64,000 nt of DNA from Druceiella hillmani (taxonomy: Eukaryota > Arthropoda > Insecta > Lepidoptera > Hepialidae), in contig JAYKKI010000088.1 of NCBI GenBank assembly GCA_039881145.1, forward strand, positions 6,036,001 through 6,100,000, given 5' to 3'. The notes under the pieces are model-generated. The model saw nothing but the letters and a program-made list of their open reading frames with translations, made no database searches and was not told the DNA's origin. Of the stretch, positions 46,621 through 59,336 are shown piece after piece (within the stretch, counting starts at the first letter, position 1; the number at the start of each line of letters is the position of its first letter). Both the position numbers and the translations under genes were made by a program.

Positions 46621-47524
46621 TAAAATCTTTTTGTGAAAAAGAAATTTTTCTATTAAGTTTTGTTTATTTTTGGAGCCTACTTTATATCAATTTTATTAGG
46701 CATAATATTTGCATCTAAATTTAGTCAGTTTTTAAAAATTTGGAGATACTGAAATTTTAAATTTTTTTTTACATACACCCTTTCAATATACCTCTCAATA
46801 CATGCAAAGCAGACTTGCAGAAGGACCAAAAAAATTGCATAACCCATGGAGTAAGATATCATTGAAAACGAAATTTAAAATTAAATATACGATACTTTTA
46901 GAATTGTTGACCCTTTGAGAACAAAGTGCGTTATGTAGTGTTTGAAAAATAAAAAAAATATATTGATAAGGAGGTTAAATTGAAATTATGTCGGTTAATT
47001 TGTACCAATAACCAGCTACCCGTTCCGGTTTTACACAGGCAAATTAAAAACCTATTTGAGTAGGTTTCAAACACTTTTCAGTATTTTGGTTAGTATAATG
47101 AATAACGTTTTTTCTTAATTATTTGTTTTTTATTTGATGAAATGGCAGAGTTTTTTGGAAATGATAAAATATATATGGAATGAAAAAGTTCTACTATCAC
47201 ATTAAAAGTTATTGAATATTTAGTAGTTAAACACATTTAAAACACGTGGTTTTAAATTTAAAGGAAATGTATGAAATAGAGTTTTGTTTAATTTTTTTGT
47301 GGTCCAATGGACTAAAACAGTTATGTCACTCCCAATGTAGCTCCCGGTTACGAGTATCCCAACGCATCCGTTGACTCTGTACCTCTACAGTATTTTCTAT
47401 TCTAAACAAACATGTTTGCCCCACAATCGAATGATAAGAATTATCGAGTGTCAACCCACGCTGCGAACGGCCGTCATAAACATCGATTCGGGAAGGTACG
47501 GAGTTTCGGGACCTGCAATCTTAC

Positions 47525-47652
47525 CAGTGGTCGGTGAGCGTTTTCGCCTTGAGTATATTTAAGAGATATGAGGCGGCTCCACGTAGACCCCGTACTGGCC
47601 GTTTGCTATTTTCTGTCTTCTTCATTATATACCTATCTCTATCCTTGGCCAT
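47525..47652 (-). CDS. Candidate minus-strand exon (right copy)
   Basis: Exact counterpart of 10446-10573 with the same MAKDRDRYI start and the same donor (here CACTG|GTAAGAT). No difference falls inside the frame, but the whole neighbourhood is about 99% identical, so this does not prove selection. Confidence 0.25.
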
Positions 47653-49620
47653 CCAGTATATTCTTTATCCTTTTTTGTATATTAACTATATTTTCGCCCA
47701 CACTTTTTGTGTATCATATTAAAAAATCATTTCAATAATTTGATTTCTACACAGAAAAACGCATTTTTATTTCATCGAATTTCAATAAAATACACGCATT
47801 GCCCCGCATGTATATCCACAAGAGCAAACAAAAAAGAAGTTACATTTCCAATGTGTGCGTCTATAATACTCTTACACATCATTTTTTCCGAAGAAATTTT
47901 GTATAATAAAAGTGGTGGAATCGACAGTTTGTAAAAACTTTGCTTCAAGCAATAATCATAAGGTGAAAAAATGAACGTGCATAAAAGTCCAGTCTAGTCC
48001 ATCGAACTAATACAAATCCACAGCATTTAACCCTTTTCTGGACATCCACCCTCATAAGTGAATTACATACGACGATACGGGGAACCGTATTAATCAAGCG
48101 ATACACCCTCGTAAAAACGGCATCCGTGCACCCTTTTAAATATGTTTATTAAGATAACTCAAACCTGGATAGGCAACGATAGGTACTGTATGTAAACTCA
48201 GAGCGAAGCGAGAATTAAACCTCCGCCCTACACAAGTTATGACTTAAATGTAAAACTTTTTGATTATCATGATATACATACATAAAATAGGTAATAATGA
48301 TTCATGTTTCGTTAGGATTGTCTGGTCTCACTTGCACTAAAAGCGTATATTTAGGTAAAGATTGGATACAATTACTAAGTGTTTATTTAAGACAATGATA
48401 ATAAAATATCAAAATAAGGTCCAGGTAATTGTCGCAATGTAAAGAACGCATTAGAATTTTTTAAATTAAAAAATAAGAAGTTTATGGACAAAAATTACGA
48501 AAATACAAAGAAGATAATTTTATAGTCACAAGATAATTTTATAGTCAGAAGATAATTTTATAGTAGTACCAATGCCGGCTTGTCAAATAAAATTGAATTC
48601 CGGATTGCTTTATAAAAACATACGTTAATTAATTGGATGTAAATGTAGTGGTAGTGAGATGGACCGGTTTGTTAGAAGCCACTCTTGCTTTCATAAAACT
48701 GTATTAAAGTAGGTGGAGTTAAAATAGTATATTAAACCGGTTTCCTTATTCTTCTGGTTACAATATAACACAAACTTAATCAATAACATTTTCTCATGTC
48801 TCATCCCGTTATCAAAATTGAGTGTATTTGCATCGATATCACAAGTGTTAAACATCCTATAGTGCATGCGCACCGAGTGTTTCGTGGCGTCATCATAGCG
48901 ATACGATGCGTTGCGGTGAACCATTTTTCGACTCAAATAATGAATGATTCGAATCTTATTTGTTGAAAAGGAAAATCGATAAGGCGGATAATTAACCGAT
49001 ACACCTTTTTTCTTGAAATTCTATTTTTTCATAGTGAAACGTTTACACGTCGGTGTTAAAAAAAAGAAAATAAAAGATAATATTTTATTGAAGAGTAATT
49101 TATATAGTCGTAACAACGGTTGGAATGAAAAAATATATTTAGTTTGGAATTGCAATCTCTTCAAAATTTTATTAAATATTGTAAGCTACAATTTTGCTTA
49201 CGTGGAATTATAAATTGGAAGAAATGTAGCGCACAAAACCATAATACGCTTAAAAACGCATCATCGCTATCCATTGGCTTCTAGAGAAAATTATGAAAAA
49301 TATTTTTAAAGCATGAAAACGTCTTATATAATTAACTATATCAAGTGATAAATAAAATCAGCCGTAACATAAACTATTTTAACCATCTTTTCATAAAGTG
49401 AAACAAGATGCGCTTGTAATGTCATTGATAAAATTGAGGGCGGAATATTTTTCTAGTCGGAAACTTTTTCTTTTATTTTTTGGACCATATTACCACATAC
49501 TCTGAAAACAAAAGAAATCATGATGATAAAGCGATACAAGCCAAAGGAAAAAAAAATTATTGACGGAATATACCTAATTTCTGCAAAATGCCAACATTAA
49601 AAATAAGATACTTAACTTAC
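47653..49620. other. AT-rich stretch without recognised gene (right copy; matches 10574-12499)
   Basis: Very similar to 10574-12499. The minus-strand frame at 48691-48936 (copy L 11577-11816) differs between copies by many replacements and is probably chance. A short agagcgaagcgag palindrome-like string lies at 48199-48211 (11120-11132 in copy L), a type often found in insect repeats. In copy R a small local triplication of agataattttatagtc occurs at 48510-48562. Confidence 0.55.
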
Positions 49621-49635
49621 GCGTTGATGACCTCC
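49621..49635 (-). CDS. Candidate 15-nt micro-exon (right copy)
   Basis: Same 15 bases, same acceptor and donor as 12500-12514, while bases around it (for example tttatttattgtaatataat against tttaatttattgtagtataa) have changed. Confidence 0.2.
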
Positions 49636-50915
49636 CTAGAAGATAATATTTATGTTTTATTTATTGTAATATAATGGACTTTCACCCCTTATCCTTCAAT
49701 TATAGCGTTATATAAACAAATAATATTATACTATATCAAGATAAATTCATTTAATTAATACTTTAATATGAAATTATTGTGGTCAACTTGTTTTCATAAT
49801 TTAAAAGGCGTCAACTAGTGATTTTATTTACGCCGCTTCGGGGGAAGATATGCTAGGCAATTTGTTTACACACTGAAAAATAATACTGACATTTGCTAAA
49901 AATTTAATTAGAATACTGCGTACTCTTAAATATTTTTAATTTTCCGTTTCTAACCCCTTGTAGTGCTTTATTCCTACGTTATGGATTTATTATTAATTCT
50001 CTTTAAACACTACTATTTGCTTTCAATTTATCTCAAATTTTTCAACACATGTGAAGCCAAATTTAAAATCTAGTTAATTCTAAATTATGTATTGCTATAC
50101 GTGCAAAATAAAATTGTGTTAAATAACAAAAAAAACGAAAGAACTCCTTAACAAATAGGTACCTATATTGAAAAGAATAAATTCGTTAACGCCATTAGTG
50201 TTAACTGAATTTTTATAACAGTAGAGGACCAGTTAACATTATATATATTATTGTAATAATAATATAAATAAAAATATACAAATTAAGTGCTGTTAGTGAA
50301 AAAAAAGTGTGAAGAATTAATCGCATTCAACTCAGTACACGTATCTGAAGTGAAATTCCTTTGGCTATCCGAACCTCGATGTGTGAATATATAGTAAGGT
50401 TTAAAACAGCAGAGAGAGAGGGAAAGAGAATATACTAAGTGAAAGTTCATAAATTATCATCTAATAAAATAATCAAATAAATTTACATAGATAATTTTCA
50501 ATTACAAAAATGGCCACGATTCCAGTAACAGAATAGGGCTAAATGCAGCTAAAAGAAGTTCAGATATATAACTACTGATATACTAATAAATTAAGTACAT
50601 GTGTTTTTAATCTTATCATGGATAAAGTGCACGAAAAATTAGTAATGAATCAAACATATCAAATCGGCAAACTTTGACAGTTTACTTTTGACACATATAA
50701 CGTACAAAACAGCTGGCTGCTAGTAGTCTTATTATATCATATTTGTCTAACACTCGCACTTTTTAGCGAAGCACCTATTTTATGTTCGTCTTACTATAGA
50801 TTTGGTAAATTCTGACGTCACAAAAATGTTGCGATCTTGATATTGTTACTCCCATCGTGCCTAAAGAAATTTCACTTCATTTACATTATACTGTATTAAG
50901 AGATATAATTATTGA

Positions 50916-51150
50916 AAACGAAGCCATTTTAAATCAATAATTGATTAAAAAACAAACAAAAAATTTTATTGATAAATGGTAGCCAAGCACTTTTCATCAT
51001 AACAAAATCATAACAGCGGAGATAAGGTAGTGTTTGTACCTTATCTCCGCTGTTATGATTTTGTTATGATGAAAAGTGCTTGGCTACCATTTATCAATAA
51101 AATTTTTTGTTTGTTTTTTAATCAATTATTGATTTAAAATGGCTTCGTTT
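50916..51150. repeat. Perfect palindrome, 114-bp arms, 7-bp spacer
   Basis: 50916-51029 is the exact reverse complement of 51037-51150, with only gtgtttg between. Copy L has a single arm (about 13800-13918, acaaacactaccttatctcc onward) with several base differences. The copy R spacer gtgtttg is itself the inverse of copy L's caaacac, so the left arm is an inverted copy of the right arm plus spacer. No transposon ends or target duplication are visible. Confidence 0.97.
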
Positions 51151-51283
51151 GTGTTCAGAGTATGTGACAATGTAGGGCAAAGTTAACAATTACTTTTGCC
51201 ACTTTATTTTGTAGATTTAAATTCCTCAAATGTTATACTCATCTTATGAGACAAGAGGACACATATTTCAAGTACCATTTTTA

Positions 51284-51284
51284 G

Positions 51285-51326
<42 letters not shown>

Positions 51327-51345
51327 AATATATATTGCATATAAA
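51284..51345. repeat. Interrupted (AT)n microsatellite (right copy)
   Basis: Counterpart of 14147-14227, broken by acatat and aaatat. Confidence 0.93.
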
Positions 51346-51753
51346 TATAAAATCCGTTTCATCATAAGTCTAAAGGAAAATAAACCGCAATCAAATTTAA
51401 GATTTGTTCGCTTTTTCGTGATGAACAAATAAAACTTGTTATTAAAACCAAAAATGGGCATGTGTTTTTTTCAACACAAACTAAATAAAAGACTTACAAA
51501 GCGGATGAAGAGCTGATTCCCACCCATGACGAGCATATTGCGAAGAAAAATCAAAATAACGTAGGGTTGAAAAAAACAGTGGAGAAACAAGAAACTTATG
51601 GTCTTAGAGAGACAAAAAAAAGGAATATTCTTACTCCTTTGCAATTAATAGAATTTAAATTTGTATATTGATATTTTCTTTAAGGTAAAAATATGCAAAA
51701 TATTCAATAAATTTATTCTCTTGAATTACAAAACAATATCATAGGCATTTTTT

Positions 51754-51822
51754 AAAATGGTTTAAATGGAATACATAAAATGGTTTAAATGGAATACATA
51801 AAATGGTTTAAATGGAATACAT
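51754..51822. repeat. 23-bp tandem repeat, 3 units (right copy)
   Basis: Same unit as at 14678, starting at 51754, 51777 and 51800: a copy-number difference between the two duplicates and an easy marker. Confidence 0.92.
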
Positions 51823-52604
51823 GTACCACTGTAAATTAAGACAGCACAAACTCGATGTATCTATTATTCACCGTTAAAAAGATGTTCGTTCACTTTATGT
51901 CTCCATCTTCAGATCCTGGCCTTATCATCAGTAAACGAATACTTGCCCAGTAGCAAACATATACTATCCTATTGGAAAATCGGTGAAATATTGATTAAAA
52001 AATTGCAAAAGGCAACAAAATAAGTCCCAATAATACTGATGTATGTAAAAGTCTATAGTATCAATTTTTTAACAGAATAATTTTTTTTCTCAGATATCTG
52101 TGCACAGCAATTGCGGTTAAACAACCATAAAATGCGTAGAATTTCGAACGAATATTTTCCTCGAAATATTACCAGACATTGACTGATCGCGAGTTTAACT
52201 CCAAATCATATAATAGTATTGACTGATCAGACGTGTACTTGCGAACGGAGTATCATATGCGAGTATCATAAGAAATGTTGATTACATTTGACGAGTATCA
52301 CAATAAACCATATTGCATTCGTTAATATATTAACCAAATCGAATTACTTACACAAAGGTGAAGTTATTGGCTGACGCAATCGTGACGCAAAGTTGAATAC
52401 AAAAATACGACGAACACTAATTTAGTTTAGTTTTAGTATTCTTTATGCAAACACGATGTGTGTGATGTCTTGTGTTTTCTTTTTTATGCTTTGTCAAAGA
52501 GATCATAAATAACACCTCAACTTTTAATATTAATTGATGACGTCAAGTGAAGACAATATACCCTAAAAACTGCAGAAATTTCGTAAAATTAAACAATTTA
52601 CAAA

Positions 52605-52850
52605 ATGTGCATAATAAATACTATAAAAATTACAAAAAAATTTAATGGAAAGAAATGCATAAAGATGCTGAATCCAAAAAGAGCCGGATGTTTGATATTG
52701 AGCGTCGAAGGAGTCGGTGAGGCGTCACGCCACCAATGCAAAAAACTGACCGATATAATTTTTATTCACCATGACCACATGCTGACGTATTCTCCGTCTT
52801 TGAACTATCAGCCGTATTGGAACATGAGTAAGAATTTGTTTATTGTATAA
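52605..52850 (+). CDS. Candidate small ORF or exon (right copy)
   Basis: Partner of 15513-15758, 81 codons, with the same internal ATGA|GTAAGAAT donor-like site. The frame survives although the two copies differ by several bases here. Function unknown. Confidence 0.27.
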   Translation: MCIINTIKITKKFNGKKCIKMLNPKRAGCLILSVEGVGEASRHQCKKLTDIIFIHHDHMLTYSPSLNYQPYWNMSKNLFIV

Positions 52851-53153
52851 TGTAAACAAATAACTTAAGACTGCAAAATTATACATTTATAATGTCCGGA
52901 AGGATTAACAAGTAACAAGTCACACAGTTTGTGTTGTGAAATACCGTGGACAAGTAGGATGTTCTTTTCTTTATCCTTCTTATACATGCTTATGGCATGT
53001 TTGTGCATTATTAAACGATTTCAAAAAAAGAGGAGTTTCTCAATTCGTCGGAATCATTTGTTGTGTATGATCAGCGATAATATTTAACCCAGTGGGTTGA
53101 TTTCGTTGATTCTTTTTTTATTCAATAAAGGACACTTTAGGTGTGTAACAGAC

Positions 53154-53590
53154 CAGAATCTGATGACGTGTTCTTATATGTGGATAATGGAACTCCTTAA
53201 TGGAAAAATAAACGTGCTTCAAGATATTTGCAACTTGTAATTGCTACTTTGCAAAATAAGTACACCATCGACCGTGTCAGAGTCTGATGACGCCTTTTGG
53301 AGAATAACATTGAAACTCCTTATAGGATGGTAATAAATCAACCATAATTCAAGATATTTACTACTGGTAGTTTTTACTTTGCAAAATACGAGTAACTGCA
53401 CCATCGCTCAAGTCTGATGATAAGTTCTGGAGATGAATAATGCAACTCCTTAACGGATGTTAGTAAATAAATCGTAATTCAATATATTTGCTACAAGTTA
53501 ATTGTTACTTTAGTTATTACTTTGCAAAATCTGATATTGGATTTCAGATATGGAGAACGGAACTCCTCAAAGGCTAACAGCTAACCACTG
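53154..53590. repeat. Degenerate tandem repeat, about 125-130 bp x 3.5 (right copy)
   Basis: Counterpart of 16055-16490 with the same unit order and only scattered base changes. Confidence 0.8.
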
Positions 53591-54396
53591 GCGGCTATTA
53601 CTTTTGCTTCATTTCTGTTAGCTGTTTATAACGAACTTTAGACAAAGAAGAAATTATCTACATATTAGCTTTTGCCGACGGCTAATAATTGTACAATATT
53701 TTAAGAAAAAATATAATTGAATTTTAATTATATTGTGGTAATTAATATTATTAATCGTAAAAATTCGAAAATAACATATGTTTTAAAATATTTTTTTAAA
53801 ATAAAATTTATTTGTTATCAACCTAAACAAATATAAAGTTTTATATTGTAAATACTCCTTCTTTAATGATTTATTTCGTATTGTGAGTGTATTAGAAGTT
53901 AAGGTTTTAAATTTACTTTGTAAATTAGATTTAATAAAAATTTTTATAAAGTTGGCCGACAGTGCTGACACCGACTTCAAAAATATGTAACTTAGTTATC
54001 TATTGCGAATAAATAGGTAAATATTTGAAATTATTTATTCTTTACTTTTTAGTACCTTCTTTTTGTAGAAGTTTTTTTAAAATATGTTTTATTAACTACC
54101 GTAATACGTGACTAGCTATCAAAATCATTCTCAACTAGATTTTTGCGCAATGTAGTCGTTATTATGGAATTTTACCACTGTAATAAGTTAACGAAATTGC
54201 TTAGTGTTTTGAGATTTATCACATTTACTTTTTATGCTTGACTTGGGGAGTAAGCTGGTGAATGCGTGATGAGAGCGTTACGAAAAGTGTGATCGGACGA
54301 AGCCAACGGTAGTTGAGAGGGAGATATAAGTTAGTTTAGACAGAAAGAGAAAGAGTCACGTTTCGTATATTACTATAGGGACAAGAGAGAGAGGTG

Positions 54397-54525
<129 letters not shown>

Positions 54526-55835
54526 GCGAGTTTGCTAGCGTTACGCGAACGGTGATTTTTTAATTTAATTTCGTTTTCGAATAATTTTATAAATTATTAT
54601 TTTGTTCAACACATTAAATATTCTACGTTTTTAAGTGAATAAAATTGTAAATTAATTTTAAAGTTCATATTTTGTGAATTTGAAGTTTTACTTCAGTCGT
54701 GTGGTCTAAAGCACACTCGTTTTTTTATTTAATTAGCCACCCATAATAAATTAAATATATTCGTTTATATATTGATTTGATAATTTTAATACACAGTACG
54801 CATTGCGTACATATTGTTACAGAAGAGATCACATTAAGTAAAACCATAAAAATTAGTTTTGAAAAATTAGTAGATAATTAGAAGACTGATAGAGTTGTTA
54901 CACTATATGAAATAAAGTGTATGTAAAAAAAATAAATCGTGCGAAATGATAATAAGAGCAGATTACACTTAAAGAGATAAATAATTGCAATGTAAATATG
55001 GAGGTAAGTTAGTATGAGAGCCGGAAAAGGCAAGAGCATGAAACTGCTAATATTTGGAAAAGTGAAAATTTGTTCAATCGATCCTTAAATATATTTTTGT
55101 TGTCAGGATTGAATTAATTTTATAAAGTATTGCACTTTATTGTGAATGAAAAACTTACCAATAATTACAAACTAATGAAACAATAATCTGTTTTAACCAA
55201 AATTGGAGAAAAGAATTCTTTACTATTCCTAAAAAGTTCTTTACTATTCCTATCTAATATCATAAATCCGAAATTTCGTTTGTATGTCAGCTTGTGTCCT
55301 TTTCTTGGTTATTTCTATGGTAAACAAACAACGAACAACTGCTAATTTTTGTATGCGCACAATGCGCGCGATAGATTAAACTATCACCTGTGCGGTTTTT
55401 CAACGAAGGCCGAGAATTTCGTCAGGAACAGTAGTGCATTTGTAACAGTGTATATTTGTGATAGATATTAATTATTTACATTTAAATCTATTTTCTTTTT
55501 AGTTATATCATATTTCCAATCCTTATAAATTAAGCAACCGAATTACGTCGAAATTATCCATTTATTTCTGACCACCTTGTACTGCCCTGAATTTTGACAG
55601 TTTTTCTGATGGATTGAAAGTTTTCATATGAAGGAAGAGTTTATATAATAATTCACGATGTGTTGTCATGTATATTTCTACGATATATGATCCGTAATGA
55701 GGAAATTTGTAGGATAATTAAGGTTACCAACATAGCTTTTTGTAATGGAGACCTGAAATAAGAATAGGTGAGCAATCTAACATGCAGAATTGATGAAAGT
55801 TGGGGTAGAAAAATTCTCGAATTGTGGTCACGTAC

Positions 55836-55988
55836 CTGAAGATACAGAGTGGACGGGCGTCTGCTATGTGGATAGATGACTCGAGAAATAATTGAATGCG
55901 AGCAGCACGCGAGCTATCTTTGTGGGGATCCATGTTTAGCAATGAACATCTTTCGACGTCCGTCGACGACGTCAACGATGATGATGTT
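55836..55988 (-). CDS. Candidate minus-strand exon with start codon (right copy)
   Basis: Same 153-base interval as 18688-18840, with acceptor taattaaattacag and donor CTTCAG|GTACGTG. An ATG in good context (aaacATGG, about 55933) opens MDPHKDSSRAARIQLFLESS and continues, 32 codons plus two bases, to the donor. The frame is also open upstream of that ATG to the acceptor. Ending in phase 2 it would continue in frame through the micro-exon at 49621. No family is recognised. Alternatives are a noncoding exon or the plus-strand frame at 55876-56061, which copy L breaks. Confidence 0.38.
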
Positions 55989-56223
55989 CTGTAATTTAAT
56001 TATTGTAATTCTGCATGTTATGACCGTCATCAACACTTCTTCTCCATTCCCTGTTGGATAGAGCAGGTGTCTCAATGCGCGTATCACAGGAGGTAATATC
56101 CATAATCCCCATGCTGGGTAGAAGGCTGGCAGTCAAAATGCGTTAAGTCACGCACCATAAGCACTGCTGCCAGTCACTGTATGTGGCATTTTAATTACAA
56201 TATCTGATTAATATCATCACTTC

Positions 56224-56299
56224 AAGCAAGATGGTCGAGCGGCCGGGTGTCAAACCCTTCTCAGATGCATCCCGCCGTCGTAGGCTGGGTTCAATTAAA
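56224..56299 (+). other. tRNA-like Pol III box region (right copy)
   Basis: Counterpart of 19075-19150 with the same A-box-like tggtcgagcgg. The B-box is further decayed (gggttcaatta). Confidence 0.35.
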
Positions 56300-56659
56300 T
56301 ACATCACGGCAGCGACTATATCTATGTTGCCGAATCCATGCTCTGTCAGAGACTAGATGTATAATATACTTGTCTAATTTTTTTTTTCGTTCTAAGTGGG
56401 GTATGGTTAAAAAATAAATAAGTATAAATAATGAACAGACGTATTCAGTGAAAAGTAAACATTAATGTCACAAAGTTATAAAATTTTTTTTAGATGACAC
56501 ATATACACACATATACAATAACTTAGCAGCCTGCATACTAAACAATTGCTTACGAAACGATATGTTGTAGATTATTCATATTACTATTGGTAAACATAGT
56601 GGTTAAAAGTTAAAAATGATTAATTCTAACCGAGTAAACAAGCACGGATAGTGCAAACT

Positions 56660-56811
56660 GGTCGACGAGAAAGGAAATGCAAAACAGACGTGCCTTGGAC
56701 GTTGACGAGAAATATTGCATTTATTTATTCTGGTTAAATTGTGGTGGTGGCTAAGTGGAGGTAGATACGTGGGTCGATGTAGGGGTGGAATATTAATTTT
56801 TCAGTTTTCTT
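56660..56811 (+). repeat. Inverted-repeat arm 1 (right copy)
   Basis: Counterpart of 19509-19663, paired with 59164-59336. Confidence 0.7.
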
Positions 56812-56867
56812 TTTAAGCATTAGAGAAGTGCAAAAAAAAGTTGTTTGTTTCTGTGCAATACAATGTG

Positions 56868-57175
56868 TGCATTTATCTTCAAAGTAGTTTGACCGATTTA
56901 GATTTTCTGCAGAATATTTCTGATCCACTGACAATGGTTCCTAGACAGTTGTTACGGTGATTACTCACCAGGGGCGCCAGAATTAACACTTTGTTGCAAA
57001 CGAATTTTTTAATTTATCTCCAAAATGGTTTGACCGATTTAGACACGGTTTTTCTGGAAAATATTTGGTACTAATCTGCGATAGTTCTTAGATAGATGTT
57101 ATGATGTTAACTCAACAGGAGGTGCTGTAAAATTTTGTTGCAAACGAATGTTCCCATTTGTCTCCAAAAAACAAA
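56868..57175. repeat. Satellite-like tandem units (right copy, fuller)
   Basis: Two nearly complete units of about 140-150 bases plus a partial third, each opening with atttatctccaaaatggttt (or variant) and ending with ttgttgcaaacgaatgttcc (or variant). Confidence 0.7.
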
Positions 57176-57234
57176 ACAAAATTTAAAAATTTGGAAAAAG
57201 CTCACGATGGAAAAACGAAAGTAGAACTAATTAA

Positions 57235-57426
57235 TATAGTTACAAACCCAAGAAAATCCGTTGGGGTAGACATGACCTGCTTATGCCTAAAGTTTTATCA
57301 GTTCGTGACTAATTGAAACTTTCTTAGGTGCGCACATAACTTTTCTATGCTGCTTCAATGTAAATGATATTGGAAACAAAAATGGCAATGGAAGTCTCGA
57401 CGATTTTTTTTGGGTTTGTAACAATA
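57235..57426. mobile_element. 192-bp MITE with terminal inverted repeats (right copy)
   Basis: Same element as 20006-20197, flanked by TTAA at 57231-57234 and 57427-57430. Confidence 0.82.
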
Positions 57427-57813
57427 TTAAGAAGTTCTTACTTTCTTGCTGTGCGGGGATTTTCAAAAAAATTATTTAATAATTTTTCAAATATAACGAT
57501 TACAACCATCGTTGTTTCTTTTAATTTTGCTTTTTTATGATCTTCATCGTATTTTCCCTTTACAACTTTTTTCTACCCTACTACTTCTAACAAGTGTTTC
57601 ACTTTGTATTGCGCTACTATTTCTTAATATACCAATTTCCATTGTTAAGTTATAAGGAGTTTTACTTTGAAAGTAATCTGTGGGAATTAAATTATCTTTA
57701 TGGTTATTGCAAAACCACAAATTAAAGTTTATAAATATTTATACTTTCACAAAGTTAAAATAAATATAAGCCAGCCAAGAAGGAATCGGATTCGAAATAC
57801 GAGGAGTACTTAC

Positions 57814-58062
57814 GTTATGTAATGTTGCGCACAATAAGTTTTGTTATAAACGAAAACGCCGAGGAAAGGATAGAACATATGGCTACACATGTGGAACATA
57901 CGGCTGAACTACGTGCTGATCGAGACGGGAGGTATTTATTTCACGTATGCATTGAGGCGATGGAAACTCGGCCAGCGACGTTGTCTGACAAAAGCCGGCA
58001 ATTGTTGGTCTCCGAATTACCACGCACAAATATTGGTCATCGTCTTTGCGCGCTAAAGTAGT
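57814..58062. other. GC-rich island, candidate exon on either strand (right copy)
   Basis: Counterpart of 20631-20985 without the extra 100 bases. The minus-strand donor GTAAGTAC is kept (intron from 57813). The plus frame is longer here (57822-58061, 79 codons), because the missing piece joins an upstream segment in frame. Replacements relative to copy L are Ala/Pro, Pro/Arg and Phe/Arg, with no silent change, which suggests noncoding DNA or relaxed constraint. Confidence 0.35.
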
Positions 58063-59163
58063 TTGATGTTATTGAACTATTTACTTAAAAATTTAAATTA
58101 ATTTTAGCTTACGAAAAATTGTAATTGAAACTAATCTTATAGCCTGTTATTTTAGAAAATTTTGTTTGCATTAATAATTACTAATTCCACATAAGTGGTC
58201 GTCCAGGTAATTAAGAAAGAAATGGTAAAAGAATAGATGTAAAGCAATAAATCCCTCAGTCCCTTACATTATTACCATACAATGATTTTTTTCTTACGAT
58301 ACATTACTATTCAGCACTAAAAAAAACTTTCCCCGTACTCAAAAAGAACGTTTCCCAGTAAACTAAATTTAAAAATAATCGACCAAGTATTAGTTAATTC
58401 CTCGTACCCAGATTTTTGTCTGTCGTTTGAAATGAAATTACTTAATTTAAAATGAGTAATCATTAAAATGGTCTCAGCACCTAGGGCATAATATTTAATA
58501 ATACTTTTAATAAGTAAGTATTGGGAACAGGGGTATTTGTATATTATCTTGCTTATATTAAAAACTATGTAGAATCCAGAATTAAGACACACAGATAATT
58601 TATTTATGATCTTTCCACAAGTTTTAATCACAATGTTTTTGCATGACTTTAGGTCCAGTAGTTTCGTAAGTAAGGGACGGGAAATATTTTTTTGTACATT
58701 TTTCAATATATTTTTGTACATTTTAACGAAATGAATATAAAAATAATTGTACATGAAAACTTGACTTAAAGAAAAATATGCAATTAATATAGCTTAGCGT
58801 ATAAATGATTTTCATTATAATTACGGAAGACAGAATTCAGTTACCGTCGATCAGTTTCATTAAAAATAAAGTGAAACATTTAAGCTCGATGAATAAAGCG
58901 ACAACACAACGAAATTTATGAACGGAAATGCATACATCGCTCACCTTAACATATACGTTTCGCTATTTCAGAAAATAAAATATTCTATGAAGTCAATTAA
59001 TATCTCGCTCTCACAACACACCCACCCTCGCGATTACTTGTCATTAGTCATAAATATTTATTCTTAATATTTTTCTGTTCTTTTCTTAAATCAACCCACA
59101 GATGATCAATAGTTCCGATGCGATCAACATCAGGCCGCAGCATCCATTTATATTGCATTTTAA

Positions 59164-59336
59164 CGGAAAATTGAAAAATTAATATTTCACCCCGACGTAC
59201 CAATTCTCGCATCTACTTCCGCTTGCCAGCTACGTTCCACGATTTAACCAGAATAAACAAATGCAATATTCTTTACCAATATTGGAGGTACGTCTGTTAG
59301 CATTTCCCGTATCGTCCACCAGTTTAGCCGTCGATA
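59164..59336 (-). repeat. Inverted-repeat arm 2 (right copy)
   Basis: Counterpart of 22081-22252, inverted relative to 56660-56811. Confidence 0.7.

Noticed and set aside
58317..58754. 145-codon minus-strand frame, the longest in the window
   Set aside because: Composition is that of AT-rich noncoding DNA (many Lys, Ile, Asn, Tyr). The copy L partner (21236-21735) is split by a 2-base difference (tttgg against tttttg), and base changes between copies show no excess of silent sites.
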